64,000 nt of DNA from assembly GCA_948567375.1 (NCBI GenBank), contig OX419756.1:68364552-68428551 (forward strand), given 5' to 3'. The translations under genes and the position numbers were made by a program. Below, piece by piece: positions 44,211-55,046 of this stretch. Every line of letters begins with the position of its first letter. Position 1 is the first letter of the stretch. A model generated the notes under the pieces. It had not been told where the DNA came from. It saw only the letters and a program-made list of their open reading frames with translations, and searched no databases. Source of the DNA: Lunularia cruciata. Taxonomy: Eukaryota; Streptophyta; Marchantiopsida; Lunulariales; Lunulariaceae.

Positions 44211-44850
44211 GTTGCCTACTAGGAGCTTGATTAGTTCCAATGGGATTGAAGGCTCAACCTATGCAAGTTTGCTTCACTTGCAAGGTATGATATCTAATCG
44301 GGATTGTAGGATTTTGGTTGATTCTATAAGTTTTGAGAATTGCATGTCTATGCAAGTAGCAAATAAATTGGGTATTCCTATCAAGCTAGTGATTGGAAGC
44401 AGTTTGATGATTCTATAAGTTTTGAGAATTGCATGTCTATGCAAGTAGCAAAGAAATTGGGTATTCCTATCAAGCTAGTGATTGGAAGCAGTTTGATGAT
44501 GGCGGATGGTAGAAAGGGTTCTTCATTCCGCACCTCACATCCTATTGCCTTCAAGATTGGGAAGAAGTATTTGGAGTGTATGAGGTTTGTAGTGGCACCT
44601 CTACACTATGATATCATTCTGGGTCTACCTTGGCTTGAATATCATAAGGTTGAATTCAATTGGACCCGATGCCAAATTCAAGTACAACACCAAGGTAGGA
44701 ATTTCAAATTGGGTTGTTTGGCACCTTTGAGTAAGACACCTAAGAATAGTCAGCCCAAGATGAGAAGTTTGTTGAGAAGTTTGAGTAAGACACCTAAGAA
44801 TAGTCAGCCCAAGATGAGAAGTTTGTTGAGAAGGAAGCCATAAAGCGAAC
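44210..44850 (+). pseudogene. chromovirus protease remnant with two tandem duplications
   Basis: The active-site region reads ILVDSIS (family DSGA, changed). An 89-bp tandem duplication (44320-44408, 44409-44497) repeats this segment and shifts the frame. YDIILGLPWLEYHKVEFNW at about 44605-44665 is the protease C-terminal block. A 54-bp in-frame tandem duplication begins at 44726 and 44780 (SKTPKNSQPKMRSLLRSL). Confidence 0.75.
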
Positions 44851-44974
44851 TTGGAAGGGAGATGAGTCCCAAGATGGGAAGTTTGCCAAGAAGACAACTA
44901 GAGAGCAAGCTTGGAAGAGAGATGAGTCCTTAGAAGGGAATTTTGTTAGTAAAGTAGCCATAGAGCAAGCTACC

Positions 44975-46270
44975 ATGGAGGAAGATAAGTCTGTATTTGC
45001 GTTGTGGATCAAGTCGATTGCACAAGAAAAATTTACGGAGAGCCGAGAGCCTCATCAAGCAATGGTTGATCGGATAGTTAAGGAGTTTGCGGACGTGTTT
45101 CCGGATGATCTGCCAAAGGGATTACCCTCCAATCAAGGTATGCCCTTCAAGATCAAGTTATTGCCAGGAAGTACTCTAGTGAGTGGACCGATCTATCGGC
45201 TCTCACCAAAAGAGTTGGAGGAGTTGCAAAAAACACTTACGGAGTTGTTGGAGAAGGTCTTCATACAATATAGTACCTCTCCTTGGGAAGCACTGGTACT
45301 ATTTTCTCCAAAGAAGGATGGAGGACTTTGTTTCCGTATTGATTATCATGGGCTCAATAAGCAAACCGTGAAGAATGCATATCCCTTGCCTCGAATCAAT
45401 GACTTGCTTGATCAACTAAGTGTAACACGCTACTTTTCCAAGCTGGATCTCTGCAGCGGCTATTGGAAAATTCCTATTGATAGAGAAGGTGTGCAAAAAA
45501 CTGCCTTTCACACAATGTATGGGCACTTTGAGTGGAGAGTTATACCTTTCGGACTCACTAATGCTTCAACAGTCTTCATGGATCAGATGCATTGGATGTT
45601 TGATGGACTATTGGATCGGTCCATGGTGGTGTTCTTGGATGATATCTTAATCTATAGCAAGATAGAGGTGGAACACGTGAATCATGTGCAAGAAGTCCTA
45701 AGACGACTACAACAATGGAAATTTTACTACAAGAAGTTGAAGTATGCCTTTTGGTAAAAGAAGGTTACCTTCTTGGGTCATAAGATCTCATCAGAGTGGA
45801 TTAAGATGAAGGAAGAGAAAATCAAGGCCATTACTAGTTAGCCTACCCCAAAGGATGCTACAGAAGTACGGGCATTCAATGGATTGACTAGTATTTACCC
45901 ATGGTTCATCCATTATTATGCTCATGTGGCTACACCATTGACTGACCTCTTGGGAAAGAACTCAAGTTTCCAATGGACCACCAAGCATGAAGAAGCATTC
46001 CAGAAGTTAAAGCATATGGTGTCTTCAAGACCAATTCTTCAACCATATGATCCTCAACTACCTTATGTGGTTGATTTTGATGCTTCTAACTTTGCAATTG
46101 GAGTCGTACTGCAACAAGAATTCCCAGATGGACTCCATCCCATTGCGTTTGTCTCTCGCTGACTCAATACGGCTGAACAAAACTACTCTGCTCAAGATTG
46201 AGAACAACTTGCAATGGTATACGCTACCAAGGTATGGAGGCATTACCTCTTGGGGAAATAAGTGATCATG
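44975..46270 (+). pseudogene. chromovirus reverse transcriptase and RNase H remnant
   Basis: RT has FADVFPDDLPKGLP, SPWEALVLFSPKKDGG, CFRIDYHGLN, and the active site FLDD at 45632-45643 (Tyr changed to Phe). The first 260 codons are open to the stop at 45757. Connection and RNase H follow with stops: TFLGHKI, FDASNFAIG at about 46075, LNTAEQNYSAQD, and LSRQPD near 46280. Confidence 0.85.
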
Positions 46271-46469
46271 CAAACTGATGCTTTATCACGACAACCTGAT
46301 TTGAAGTCTCTTCCGCTCATCACAGCTGCAATTTCAATGGTGTCAGTTGACTTCAAGGTCCAAAACAAGTTTCAGTCAGCTCTACACCAAGATCCCCTTC
46401 TCCAAATGGTACATGGTTGCCTTACGGCATGCAATAAGGAGTACAACACCTTCTCCATCAAGTAGGGCC

Positions 46470-47245
46470 TTTTATTCCATGAGGACCGGATCTATGTTCC
46501 ATCTAAAGGTGATCTTTGACTTGTGTGCCTTCAAGAAGACCATGATTTACCCATTGCTGGTCACATAGGTGTGGACAAGACCTTGGGTACCATCGAATGT
46601 CAATGGTGGTGGCCCAACATGACACGAGATATCCAAGAATCTGTCCAATTGTGTGAGAGCTGCCAACGTAACAAGGTCAACAACTAGAAGCCGAGTAGAC
46701 TCCTTCAACCACTCGCCATTTCATCCGCTCGCTGGGAACATGTGAGCTTGGATCTCATCACATCTTTGCCAAAGAAAAAACAACAATGACACCACCGCAA
46801 TCGTGGTGTTTGTCCACAAGCTTATCCACAAACACACCGCAATTGTGGTGTTTGTGGATAAGCTTAGTAAGCAAATCCACTTGGCACCAACCGGTGATAC
46901 CGTGGATGCTCCAACCTTAGCGCAAATCTACTTTGACAATGTCTTCAAGCATCATGAGATGCCACGTGTACTCATCTCTGACCGTGATCCTCGATTTACT
47001 GGGAAGTTTTGGCAAGCACTCTTCTAGATACTCGGCACCAAGCTTGCTTTGTCCACGGCCTATAAGCCTCAAACTGATGGAAAAACCAAACGTGCAAATC
47101 GTACATTGGAGGATATGATGCGTGCCTTTGTCAATGTTTATCATACTAATTGGGATGAATGTCTTGCAGCTATAGAATTTGCCTACAACAATTCCAAACA
47201 GGCAAGCATCAGATTTTCTCCTTTCTTTCTCAATTTTGGCTAAGA
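46470..47245 (+). pseudogene. chromovirus integrase remnant
   Basis: HHCC: GHIGVDKTLG, YWW-like WWWPNM, CESCQRNK at about 46560-46680. Core: AIVVFVDKLSKQIHLAP, LISDRDPRFTG (about 46970), TAYKPQTDGKTKRANRTLE (about 47055). The first Asp region is degraded, and 46795-46860 contains a local inverted/duplicated CCACAAAC block. Confidence 0.82.
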
Positions 47246-47639
47246 TCCGCTTGTTCTAAATTCTCTTCTTGCTCCCCCTCCATCTCAAGTTCCTTCCACA
47301 TTCTTGACCACTATATCACACTCTTTTCAACAAGCCAAGTCTCACCTCCTTGTTGCTTAGAATTGCCAAAAACAATATGCGGACCACCATTGTCGTGATC
47401 TCACTTTTGAAGTTGGTGATAAAGTCATGATATCCTCTAGTAACCTCCCTCTCCCACTTGATACCCAAACTTGCCCCTAATTGGATATGCCACTTTGATA
47501 TCACCCAAATTATCTCTCCTATTGCTTATCAACTTGCCTTGCCTTTTCATATGCGTATCCATCCTATCTTTCATGTTTCCAAGTTGAAACCCTTTGTTCC
47601 TAACCCCTCTTCATTTTCCTCTTGAGTCCAACCTCCCCC

Positions 47640-47845
47640 TCTTCTTGTCCCTATCAATGATCATGAGGAGTACGAAGTTGATCGTATCCTTGCATGTCCC
47701 CATATTCAACGAGGCTGTCGCCAACATACGGAGTACAAGGTCCTTTGGAAAGGGTATCCCCTTCATGATGCCACATGGGAACCTCTTTCTCACCTCCAGA
47801 ATGCACAGACGGCCATCCAAGAATTTGAAGCTTCATTGGTGACGA
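47640..47845 (+). pseudogene. chromovirus chromodomain remnant
   Basis: Translates, with small frame changes, to EEYEVDRILACPHIQRG.. and EYKVLWKGYP..ATWEPL..LQNAQTAIQEFE, the chromodomain fold that binds methylated histone H3 tails in chromoviruses. It follows the integrase and precedes the polypurine tract. Confidence 0.8.
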
Positions 47846-47860
47846 GGACGTCACCAACTA

Positions 47861-47874
47861 GCGGCGGGGGAATA
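47861..47874 (+). other. chromovirus polypurine tract
   Basis: GCGGCGGGGGAATA, immediately before TGTAACAG of the 3' LTR. Confidence 0.75.
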
Positions 47875-48286
47875 TGTAACAGTATGAAGTTTAGCAACAT
47901 AGTTAGTAAGGCTCATGAAGTAGAGAATAAGCCAAATTAACCTAGAATAATTCCAAAAGCATCTAGAAAGCTTCTTGGGAAGCTTCCCGACTAGTTAACT
48001 TGTGCTCCAAGCAGGTAGCTTCTAGAAGCTTCTAACTAGCTTAGCTTGCATGCCAAGTAGGCCACTTCTAAAAGAAAGCTTCTTGAGAAGCTTCCTATTT
48101 AACTCGGCTTGCACTCTAAGAAAGCGGCTCAAGGAAACTTCTTGAGAAGCTTCTCAAGGGCCTTGTATGCTACCTATAAATACCAAAGTAGAAGTTCATG
48201 CTAGGCATTCGGAGTTTTCCCTCATTCAAGTGTCCCAATGTGAATTTTAATTCTCCTATTTCTCTCCTCGGTCTTGGTCTTTTACA
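47875..48286 (+). repeat. chromovirus 3' LTR
   Basis: 412 bp, TGTAACAG...TTTTACA. Compared with the 5' LTR it has many substitutions and a shorter GAAGCTTC block. The TATA box (CTATAAATACC) is conserved. Confidence 0.88.
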
Positions 48287-48320
48287 TCATCCTTATGTGT
48301 TTTATGAGGCTAGCTTTCTA
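48287..48320 (+). mobile_element. LINE copy A tail end beyond the chromovirus
   Basis: TCATCCTTATGTGTTTTAT continues the LINE tail (CATCCTTTGTGTTTTCTA in other copies) that was cut at 32684. Confidence 0.55.
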
Positions 48321-48376
48321 AAAATAAAATAAAATATATGCCAGAAAAGTATGTAAAGATGGCCACTAGAAAAAAA

Positions 48377-49270
48377 GAAAAGGTGACTGCATAGAAAACA
48401 CAAAGGATGGGAAGACCCCATCAAGCTATACAAGGGAGAGACAGAAAAGGTAAAATGGGGCTAAGCCCCAATAGAGTTTGTATGAGAAATCTGCACTATT
48501 GCACCTAAGATATCTGGGCTATGCAAGTCATACGGTCTACAAGCAATAGGAGCATCTGAAGAAGCATCACCTAGTGTGATTGCTGTCCTATGGATTGCAC
48601 TAGCCACTACACTCTATAGAGCAATGGACACACTATGTCCAAAATATGCTACAAAGTATGAGAGTGAAAGTGGTACTCCTTAGCGCCTTACATGATAAGC
48701 TCTAATGCACTCCTTGACAAATGTGTAGAACGCCGTGTCCATTGCTCCATATAAATCCAAGGCTAGAGGAACAAAGAGGTGACTTCGCTGCATGCCCCTA
48801 TACTTAGAGACCTTGCAACCTACTGCTGCACTCACCGCCCATCCAGGGAGATCGGTAATCACTCCCTCCAAAATTGTATCTTGCGTAAGGTCCGTAAGCA
48901 CGACATCTGTTACTATCACCCGATAATCTCAAACCTTGTATAAGTCTACCCTGACACATGTTGTCTACAAAGCATATGAACGCTCCCTCCAAGCCAAGTA
49001 TCCACTCTCTCGTGCCATAGCAAACGCTATCTCCTTAATAGCATCATGGGTAGCTATCCTCTATCCTCCAAAAGGACACCGGGTCATATGGACCACTGCT
49101 GCATGTAGTGTAGAACCACACCCACAAGTGAGTAATGAGTTGCATATGGGTGGACCAAATCTAGGTGCAACCTCATCGCTATAGAGAAAATAGTTGGTGC
49201 AAGTTGGAATGCTCTAATGCATGGTCGAGCTAGGATCCAAGAGCTTACACCCTTGCCGGAACAAGAGTGA
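48377..49270 (-). mobile_element. LINE C-terminal and 3'-tail fragment (copy B)
   Basis: Read on the minus strand from 49270: KLLDPSSTMH, DEVAPRFGPP, a possible zinc segment CGCGSTLHAAVVH..RCPFGG, and IATHDAIKEIAFAMARESGYL. Then LEGVITDLPGWAV, HLFVPLALDLYGAMD and CRPYDLHSPDIL, followed by the tail with GGGGCTTAGCCCC and GACAGAAAAGG. Several stops. It is the same family as 16260-24300 and copy A, and lies tail-to-tail with copy A. Confidence 0.72.
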
Positions 49271-52200
49271 AGACGTGCTCTAGTAACCTGAAGAATGGTG
49301 AATGAACTAAAAAAGAATATAGTATATGCTCACATTTTAGTTCCATGAGGAAGATTGTAAACCTCTAGTCCAATCTGATGATAGTGAAATAAAAGTTGGA
49401 AAGTCTCCTCGTGTGGATAGACTATCTCTCTATTACCATAATAACATATGGAGAGAAAAAAAGAATTCTTCCCCCTCTATCACATCACTTTCCAAAACAA
49501 ACCTTTCAACAACCACAAAATGAAAGGAAATTAAAGTTGTTGAGAGAGCACCACTACCCAGTAAAGAAGTGAGCTTTTCAACCTAGTCGATCATACAAGT
49601 ACTCAAATGTGAGGTTAAAGCATATCATATAACGGGGTCGACGTTTATTCCCCAGGAAGGCACCCGGACGTCAAGTCATGGTTTTGCAAGTCGGTGTCAG
49701 GCTGGATATCAGATGAAATCGTCTTTATTTGGCCCAAGTGGGACTCCGGCACTGCTGATTGGGCTGGCTGGGGCCAAATCTGGTGGGCCCCCACATCTGA
49801 CCGACAACAGGGCTCCGCGCTATTGCTGACGGAGCATCCATGTCACCGATGACGGCGATTGAGCATCGAGTTCAGACTGCTGGGAAATTGCCGCGAGGTA
49901 ACGCTTTTGGTCGTATCATTTTCTCTTTGCCGCGTTATGGAACAGATGGCTCTATCTGCTCTTGGTTTACTGTAGGGACGGATTCTTCCTTACTCAAGGA
50001 CAACGACTACTGCATATCCTTTTCCTACCTCCGGGTCGGCAAAGCGAGTTGATTCTATTTTTGAACTCATAGCCGAGAAACCTCTAACATAAGTTGAAGA
50101 ACCATACACTCATAATCGAATCAATGCTCAAAGCTTTCGGAATGAGAGACTATGGATATTGATTCTTTTCTTACCAAATTCCTGATCCAGTTACGAATAT
50201 GTGCTAAATTCAATCGGATACTTCCCGACAAATTGGGGTTTTATTGAGTTGATTCCCCCAGCAGATTACGTACTGTCCAAACATACTGAGAAAGCCCCCT
50301 AGTTTCCAGATCAGCTAAGCTGTGGAGAAAGTAATTTGATACATTATTTGCTTCTTTCTGCTGGACTGCTGATTTTGTTTCTGCTGGAAACGAATTCCGC
50401 AGTTGCAATCGCTTCTAGAGGCCTAAATTGTCAAACGATAGAAGTCCTCGCGCAAAGAATGAGCCTAATCTTCCCAAGACTTTGTTGTTCATACGCGAGC
50501 CATGCTACTGTCTTCCAGAATTGACTGAGGAGGAAAACTCGGTAGTGATTTCTCCATAGTCGGAGTGATTCGGATCAGAAGTCAGTTAGATGCGGAGTGG
50601 CCGTACGGAGCCTTGATTTATATGCTTTTATGAACTTTCCTACTCTGGCATTAAAGTCCTTCGTTGAAACCCCATGATCATCACGGTGGGAGAACGACCT
50701 TCTGCTGATTCATTTTCATGAAGCAGCAGAACAAAAGATCGATTTGTGAACAATGTGAGTCCCACCTCGCCTCTGTGTTACAGTCGAATCTTACTATATT
50801 ATCAATAGTTCCTGGACATTGGCATGCATTTTGTGATCCACAGCTATGAATTGGAAGGGGTTTTACACTACATTTGCAGTTGGGAACTATGCTTAGATGC
50901 CGGTTCGAACTTCAACTCTGTATTGGTACAGTCCTGCAATGACTAGGACAAAGGACAGAGAAGTCTTTCAAATAATGTGGTCCTGCCTGGTCTGTTAAAA
51001 TCGAATGTTGCTTTGTGATCTTTCATCCCTGGCAATGAGACATGGTTCTCTGATCCACAGGTGGGATTTGGAGCTCGGGTCAGAGTTAATTCTCAGTTGG
51101 GAACTGTGCTTAGACTCTAGTTCAACCTTCAAATGTGTAGACACAGTCCTGCACAGTACTTGACTTGGACAGAGAACAGAAGGTTTCGGCATCCGTGAGA
51201 ATGAAGATTTTGGGTGGAAATACATTACCCAGGATTTCGAACCTTGGAAATTTCTTCTCTACAGTACTCAGAATCCCACTCCAAGGGGACTAGAGAGGAA
51301 AGTTCAGGTACGCGTCTCTCGAGTTTGAAGAGAATGAATGCCAAAGCGAATTCTACGTGAGATCCCATTCTTATCCTCACCTCTTCTCATCTTGTGTTTA
51401 TTCATTTCTTTTCTATAGGCTTTGACTTGTGAGTATATGTTGAAAAAAGTCTTCTTCCGCGGAGTGAGAAGAAGTAGGACAGGAGGAGGTCATTTTCCTC
51501 ACTGTTCATTGACAAAGCAGATGGGATCATGCAGGTTGACGGATTGTGTGAGGAAACAGTGAATGATTCAGTCAAATAATGCGTAGGTTGGATGATTCTC
51601 GAATTCGGGAGAAGTTCGTTGGTGTTTCGAGGTTTCAGGAAGATACCGAGTGCGTAAATATGGCCGTCTTGGTTATAAGGGTAAGTATTTTGACAGCCCC
51701 AGATTTTCGATCCCCAGTATCCAGTAGACCAGAAGATGCACCACACTGGAGGCCAAAAACTCACATTGTTTGCAGCTTCTGAAAATGCATCGAGCAGTGG
51801 AGCATATGTTGGAGACTTAGATTGTCAGTCAATAGTGACAAGGCAGGTCACAAGGTTCCCTATCCGGACTAATAGTCGAGTCTCAGCCAAGAATTTTGCG
51901 TAATAGAGACACAGCTCCTGTTTACGAGGGATGGATGCTCTTTTGGCCTCGTCGCAGAATCCAACTGCCCTTATGGGCTAGCCATCAATAAAACTGTTGC
52001 CACTCAGGATCCTGAGTTTCGACCTTTTGTGTTAGGTCACAGCCTCTCTACAGAAAGCTAGGCATGCTCAGATTGTAGCTGCAGATATGCGACATAGCCT
52101 CAAAATAACGTACAAATACCCATCCGCTGTTCAAGCAGGTAGAAGAACAGAGATCCAAAGAAACATCTCGCAGATGGGGTGAAATTATTTAAATCAACCA

Positions 52201-54990
52201 TCACGAAAACCAATTTAGTAGGGGGCCCCGCTGAATTATCTTTAAACATTTCTAAAACTACCCCTTTTAAAGTCTAATGGTGTAGACCTGGTTGCCACTC
52301 AGCTTGGGCTAGACACACATGAGTGTTAATGCGGGGCTTGGCAGAGAGCGGCATCGCAGTAAACTGGCTTATCCTCTAATCCCAATCATGACGTAGCCCC
52401 ATTTTCATCAAAACCGTGTTGGCCAATTGGGATGCCATTGCCTATTTCAACCAAAGACGTGTTGACCACTTGGAGCGTCTTGAAAGCTAATAGACAAAGG
52501 CCATGTTCAGACGCATACATGCAGTCAGTCCATGTGCGACTCCTACTACTTCGGTCCCACATGAAGGAATCGAGCGAACCAATTATGCGGGTATAGCTTC
52601 AAAGAACAGCAGAGTTACAGGTTTTAGTGGCTACTTTCACCCTACCGTTTCCTCTGTTTTGAACTACTGTGTGTACGTAATCGACCTACTTACGACAGCT
52701 TCCCCCAAGATCCACCCAAGACTTGGAAGTCCGGCACCGATCAGTTGGTGACCACTTTTCAGACCTCGTGCATGGACGGTTAGTGTCTAGGTCCAACGCT
52801 TCTGTTCTGTGCAGAGAGAGCCTTGCCCCGTAGGAGTGTGTCTGTAAATAATCTGCCCGACTTCAGAACCAAAATATATTGGGTACCTGTCCTTCAGATC
52901 TTGTTCATTATTCATCGTCTAAAACTGCGAGGAAGTGTACTGATGTACTCAGATCCATTCTTGCGGAAATACAGGAATTGGCGCACGCTTTCTTGGAGCT
53001 GCAACCCAGATGCAATTTCGATGACAGGGAAGTGTACGTTATGGACTATTCTATTTCCTTACGTTAGTCATCGTAGGCAGTACGAGTGTATACGTAGGAA
53101 GACTAGTTGCAGAAGTACAGGACGTTAACTCTAATTATAACAAGGGGATATTGGCAGAGAGGTCTCTTACCTACGTCAATCATACTAAGGTTTCAGAGCA
53201 GAGTTTATCCGCAAGTTAAAACAGATAGGCGGGTAGCGTTGTGTACGATGTCACTTTTGGCATTTGAATTCTTGACTTCGTATAAATCGGGTGTGTAAAC
53301 ACAAACGACAATGAGATGTTCTGAATCAACCGGGGCCTACAATATTGGATATCAGAAAACTTCGACGAGAGGATTCTTCAAACTACGAATTTCCTATAAA
53401 AGGTCACGCAGTCAGCATCTCACACTAAAAATTTCGGGAGCACATTTGAAAATTGGAAGATAACTGACGTTCGTAACTCACTTCGAAACATGTCATCAGC
53501 AAGATCAACCATCCAATCTCGTATCCATGTACACGATAATTGATACAAGAACACGCTTCTAGAAGGAAGAGGACACGAGGGCAGATAGGCATATATATAA
53601 AGGCTTACTTTGGTTGCTTTCTATTAAATGCAAATATCCACAAAGTCCACTACATCTGCTCGTCCAACTCTAAAAGATACAGACCTAACCTACTTCATAA
53701 CTTACAGTAAAGTCACCTACGTTTTCAAGATTCCGAGTCTTTACTTCTTGGGAGAAGTGGACGATGCTTGGGCCCGTGTCAAGAGTCAGAGGACAGTCTC
53801 GTCCAGATAGAGGAAGGAAGGAAGGAGTGGAAGAGGTTTAATCTTTCGAGGGTGATTACCTTTGCCTTGCGGGCGTGGAGATTCACCTCAGTCCAGGTCG
53901 GACAAAGTAGAGAAGAGAGGGAGGTAAGAGGGTAGGGAAATAGCAAGGAGAGGAGACCGATGTGAGGAAGATACATCTAGGTCTCTCCTGATCGTAGATA
54001 GAATAAGAAGGGTAGAAGAATGACTTGGATATCATTTGCTCTGGAGACAGGGCCCGGTAGCATGTCCAGCTTCACGGTTAAAGGATCCCCTTCTCAACTT
54101 GCCAAGCCTAATATTTACAAGCTGTGAAGGGCACCCGTGAACCAACCCATGCCTGCTAGCACACGTCCTGGAAAAACACTAGTGGATGAGCAGAACTGGG
54201 GATGCGTGAGCTTTCGTGGATTTGACACGATAGAAGACCTTTGTAGAGGTGAATCTGCCGGTCGGTTTCTTTTAGAACAACAGATAACCAATCGTAGGCC
54301 TCGTAGCAAAGAGAAGATGAGGGAGGGCTCGTTTGTAGGATCCGACACAGACTGTGCAGAGTCCATGGCGCCCATGAGATAAGAAGGGATCATGTCAGGA
54401 CAGCTTAACTTTGGCAGCAGAGGAAGCTGGTAGCAAGGCAGTGACAAGTCGGGCCGTCTTATTGTGAAGGAAAAGGGACTGGAACTAGAATCAATGAGAC
54501 CTGTAGTGTACAATCCAAACCCTTGCTATTATCCCCCTGTTGTCCTAAACTAAGCACATGAAAACCTATAGATACTGCTTAGATACACTTCTATTTCGAA
54601 GATAACCTGTCTGGTAGACGAGGGGGGCGGACCTTTGAGCACAATAAGGCCCCACGAGAAGTCGGGGGTCTTCGGAGACAATTGTGGCTATACTGGAGGC
54701 TCGCGGCAACCAGAAGGCCTTACAATTACCAGATACCTTATTTCTTACAACTAGAACCTTGCAAACAGCACCATATGAAGCAAGCATGCTTACCATATAG
54801 CTATGGGCTCTTCACTGTAAACATTTGCGTATAACTCAATGGACTGCAGTTCCTCGGCACGCCACAGCTTTCCAATAATTACATTGATACTACCAGCACA
54901 CAAAGATTCGGTGTCAAGATGCTGGTCGCCACTTCCTCCACTCGGCAGCTTCGCCATCTGCATATTGCCTTGCAAGAGGAATATAACTAC
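49271..54990. other. no supported gene
   Basis: Only short frames. The 50336-50524 frame has a hydrophobic N-terminus like a signal peptide, but no homology that I recognise. A GGAAGGAAGGAA microsatellite lies at about 53812-53828. Confidence 0.5.
50833..51180. repeat. imperfect direct repeat, ~130 bp, two units
   Basis: Unit 1 at about 50833-50965 and unit 2 at about 51053-51180 share TGATCCACAG, CAGTTGGGAACT(A/G)TGCTTAGA, ACAGTCCTGCA and GGACAGAGAA in order. No coding content seen. Confidence 0.6.
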
Positions 54991-55046
54991 GAACTGATTT
55001 GTTGAAGGTTAACTAGAAAATGAAAAGGAGCTGGACACTGACAAGA

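Larger units (their letters stand above)
32685..48286 (+). mobile_element. chromodomain Gypsy retrotransposon (chromovirus), split by a nested element
   Basis: LTRs at 32685-33108 and 47875-48286, initiator-Met PBS, Gag with CCHC knuckle, protease, RT, RNase H, integrase, a C-terminal chromodomain and a polypurine tract. The target duplication is CCATC (32680-32684) versus TCATC (48287-48291), within a LINE tail. LTRs differ clearly, including an indel of about 20 bp, so this is the older of the two nested Gypsy elements. Many stops and frameshifts. The inner element occupies 33764-43675 inside gag. Confidence 0.9.

Noticed and set aside
50860-50890. B-box-like GGTTCGAAC suggesting a tRNA
   Set aside because: No A box or cloverleaf could be drawn around it, and the second repeat unit does not keep it.
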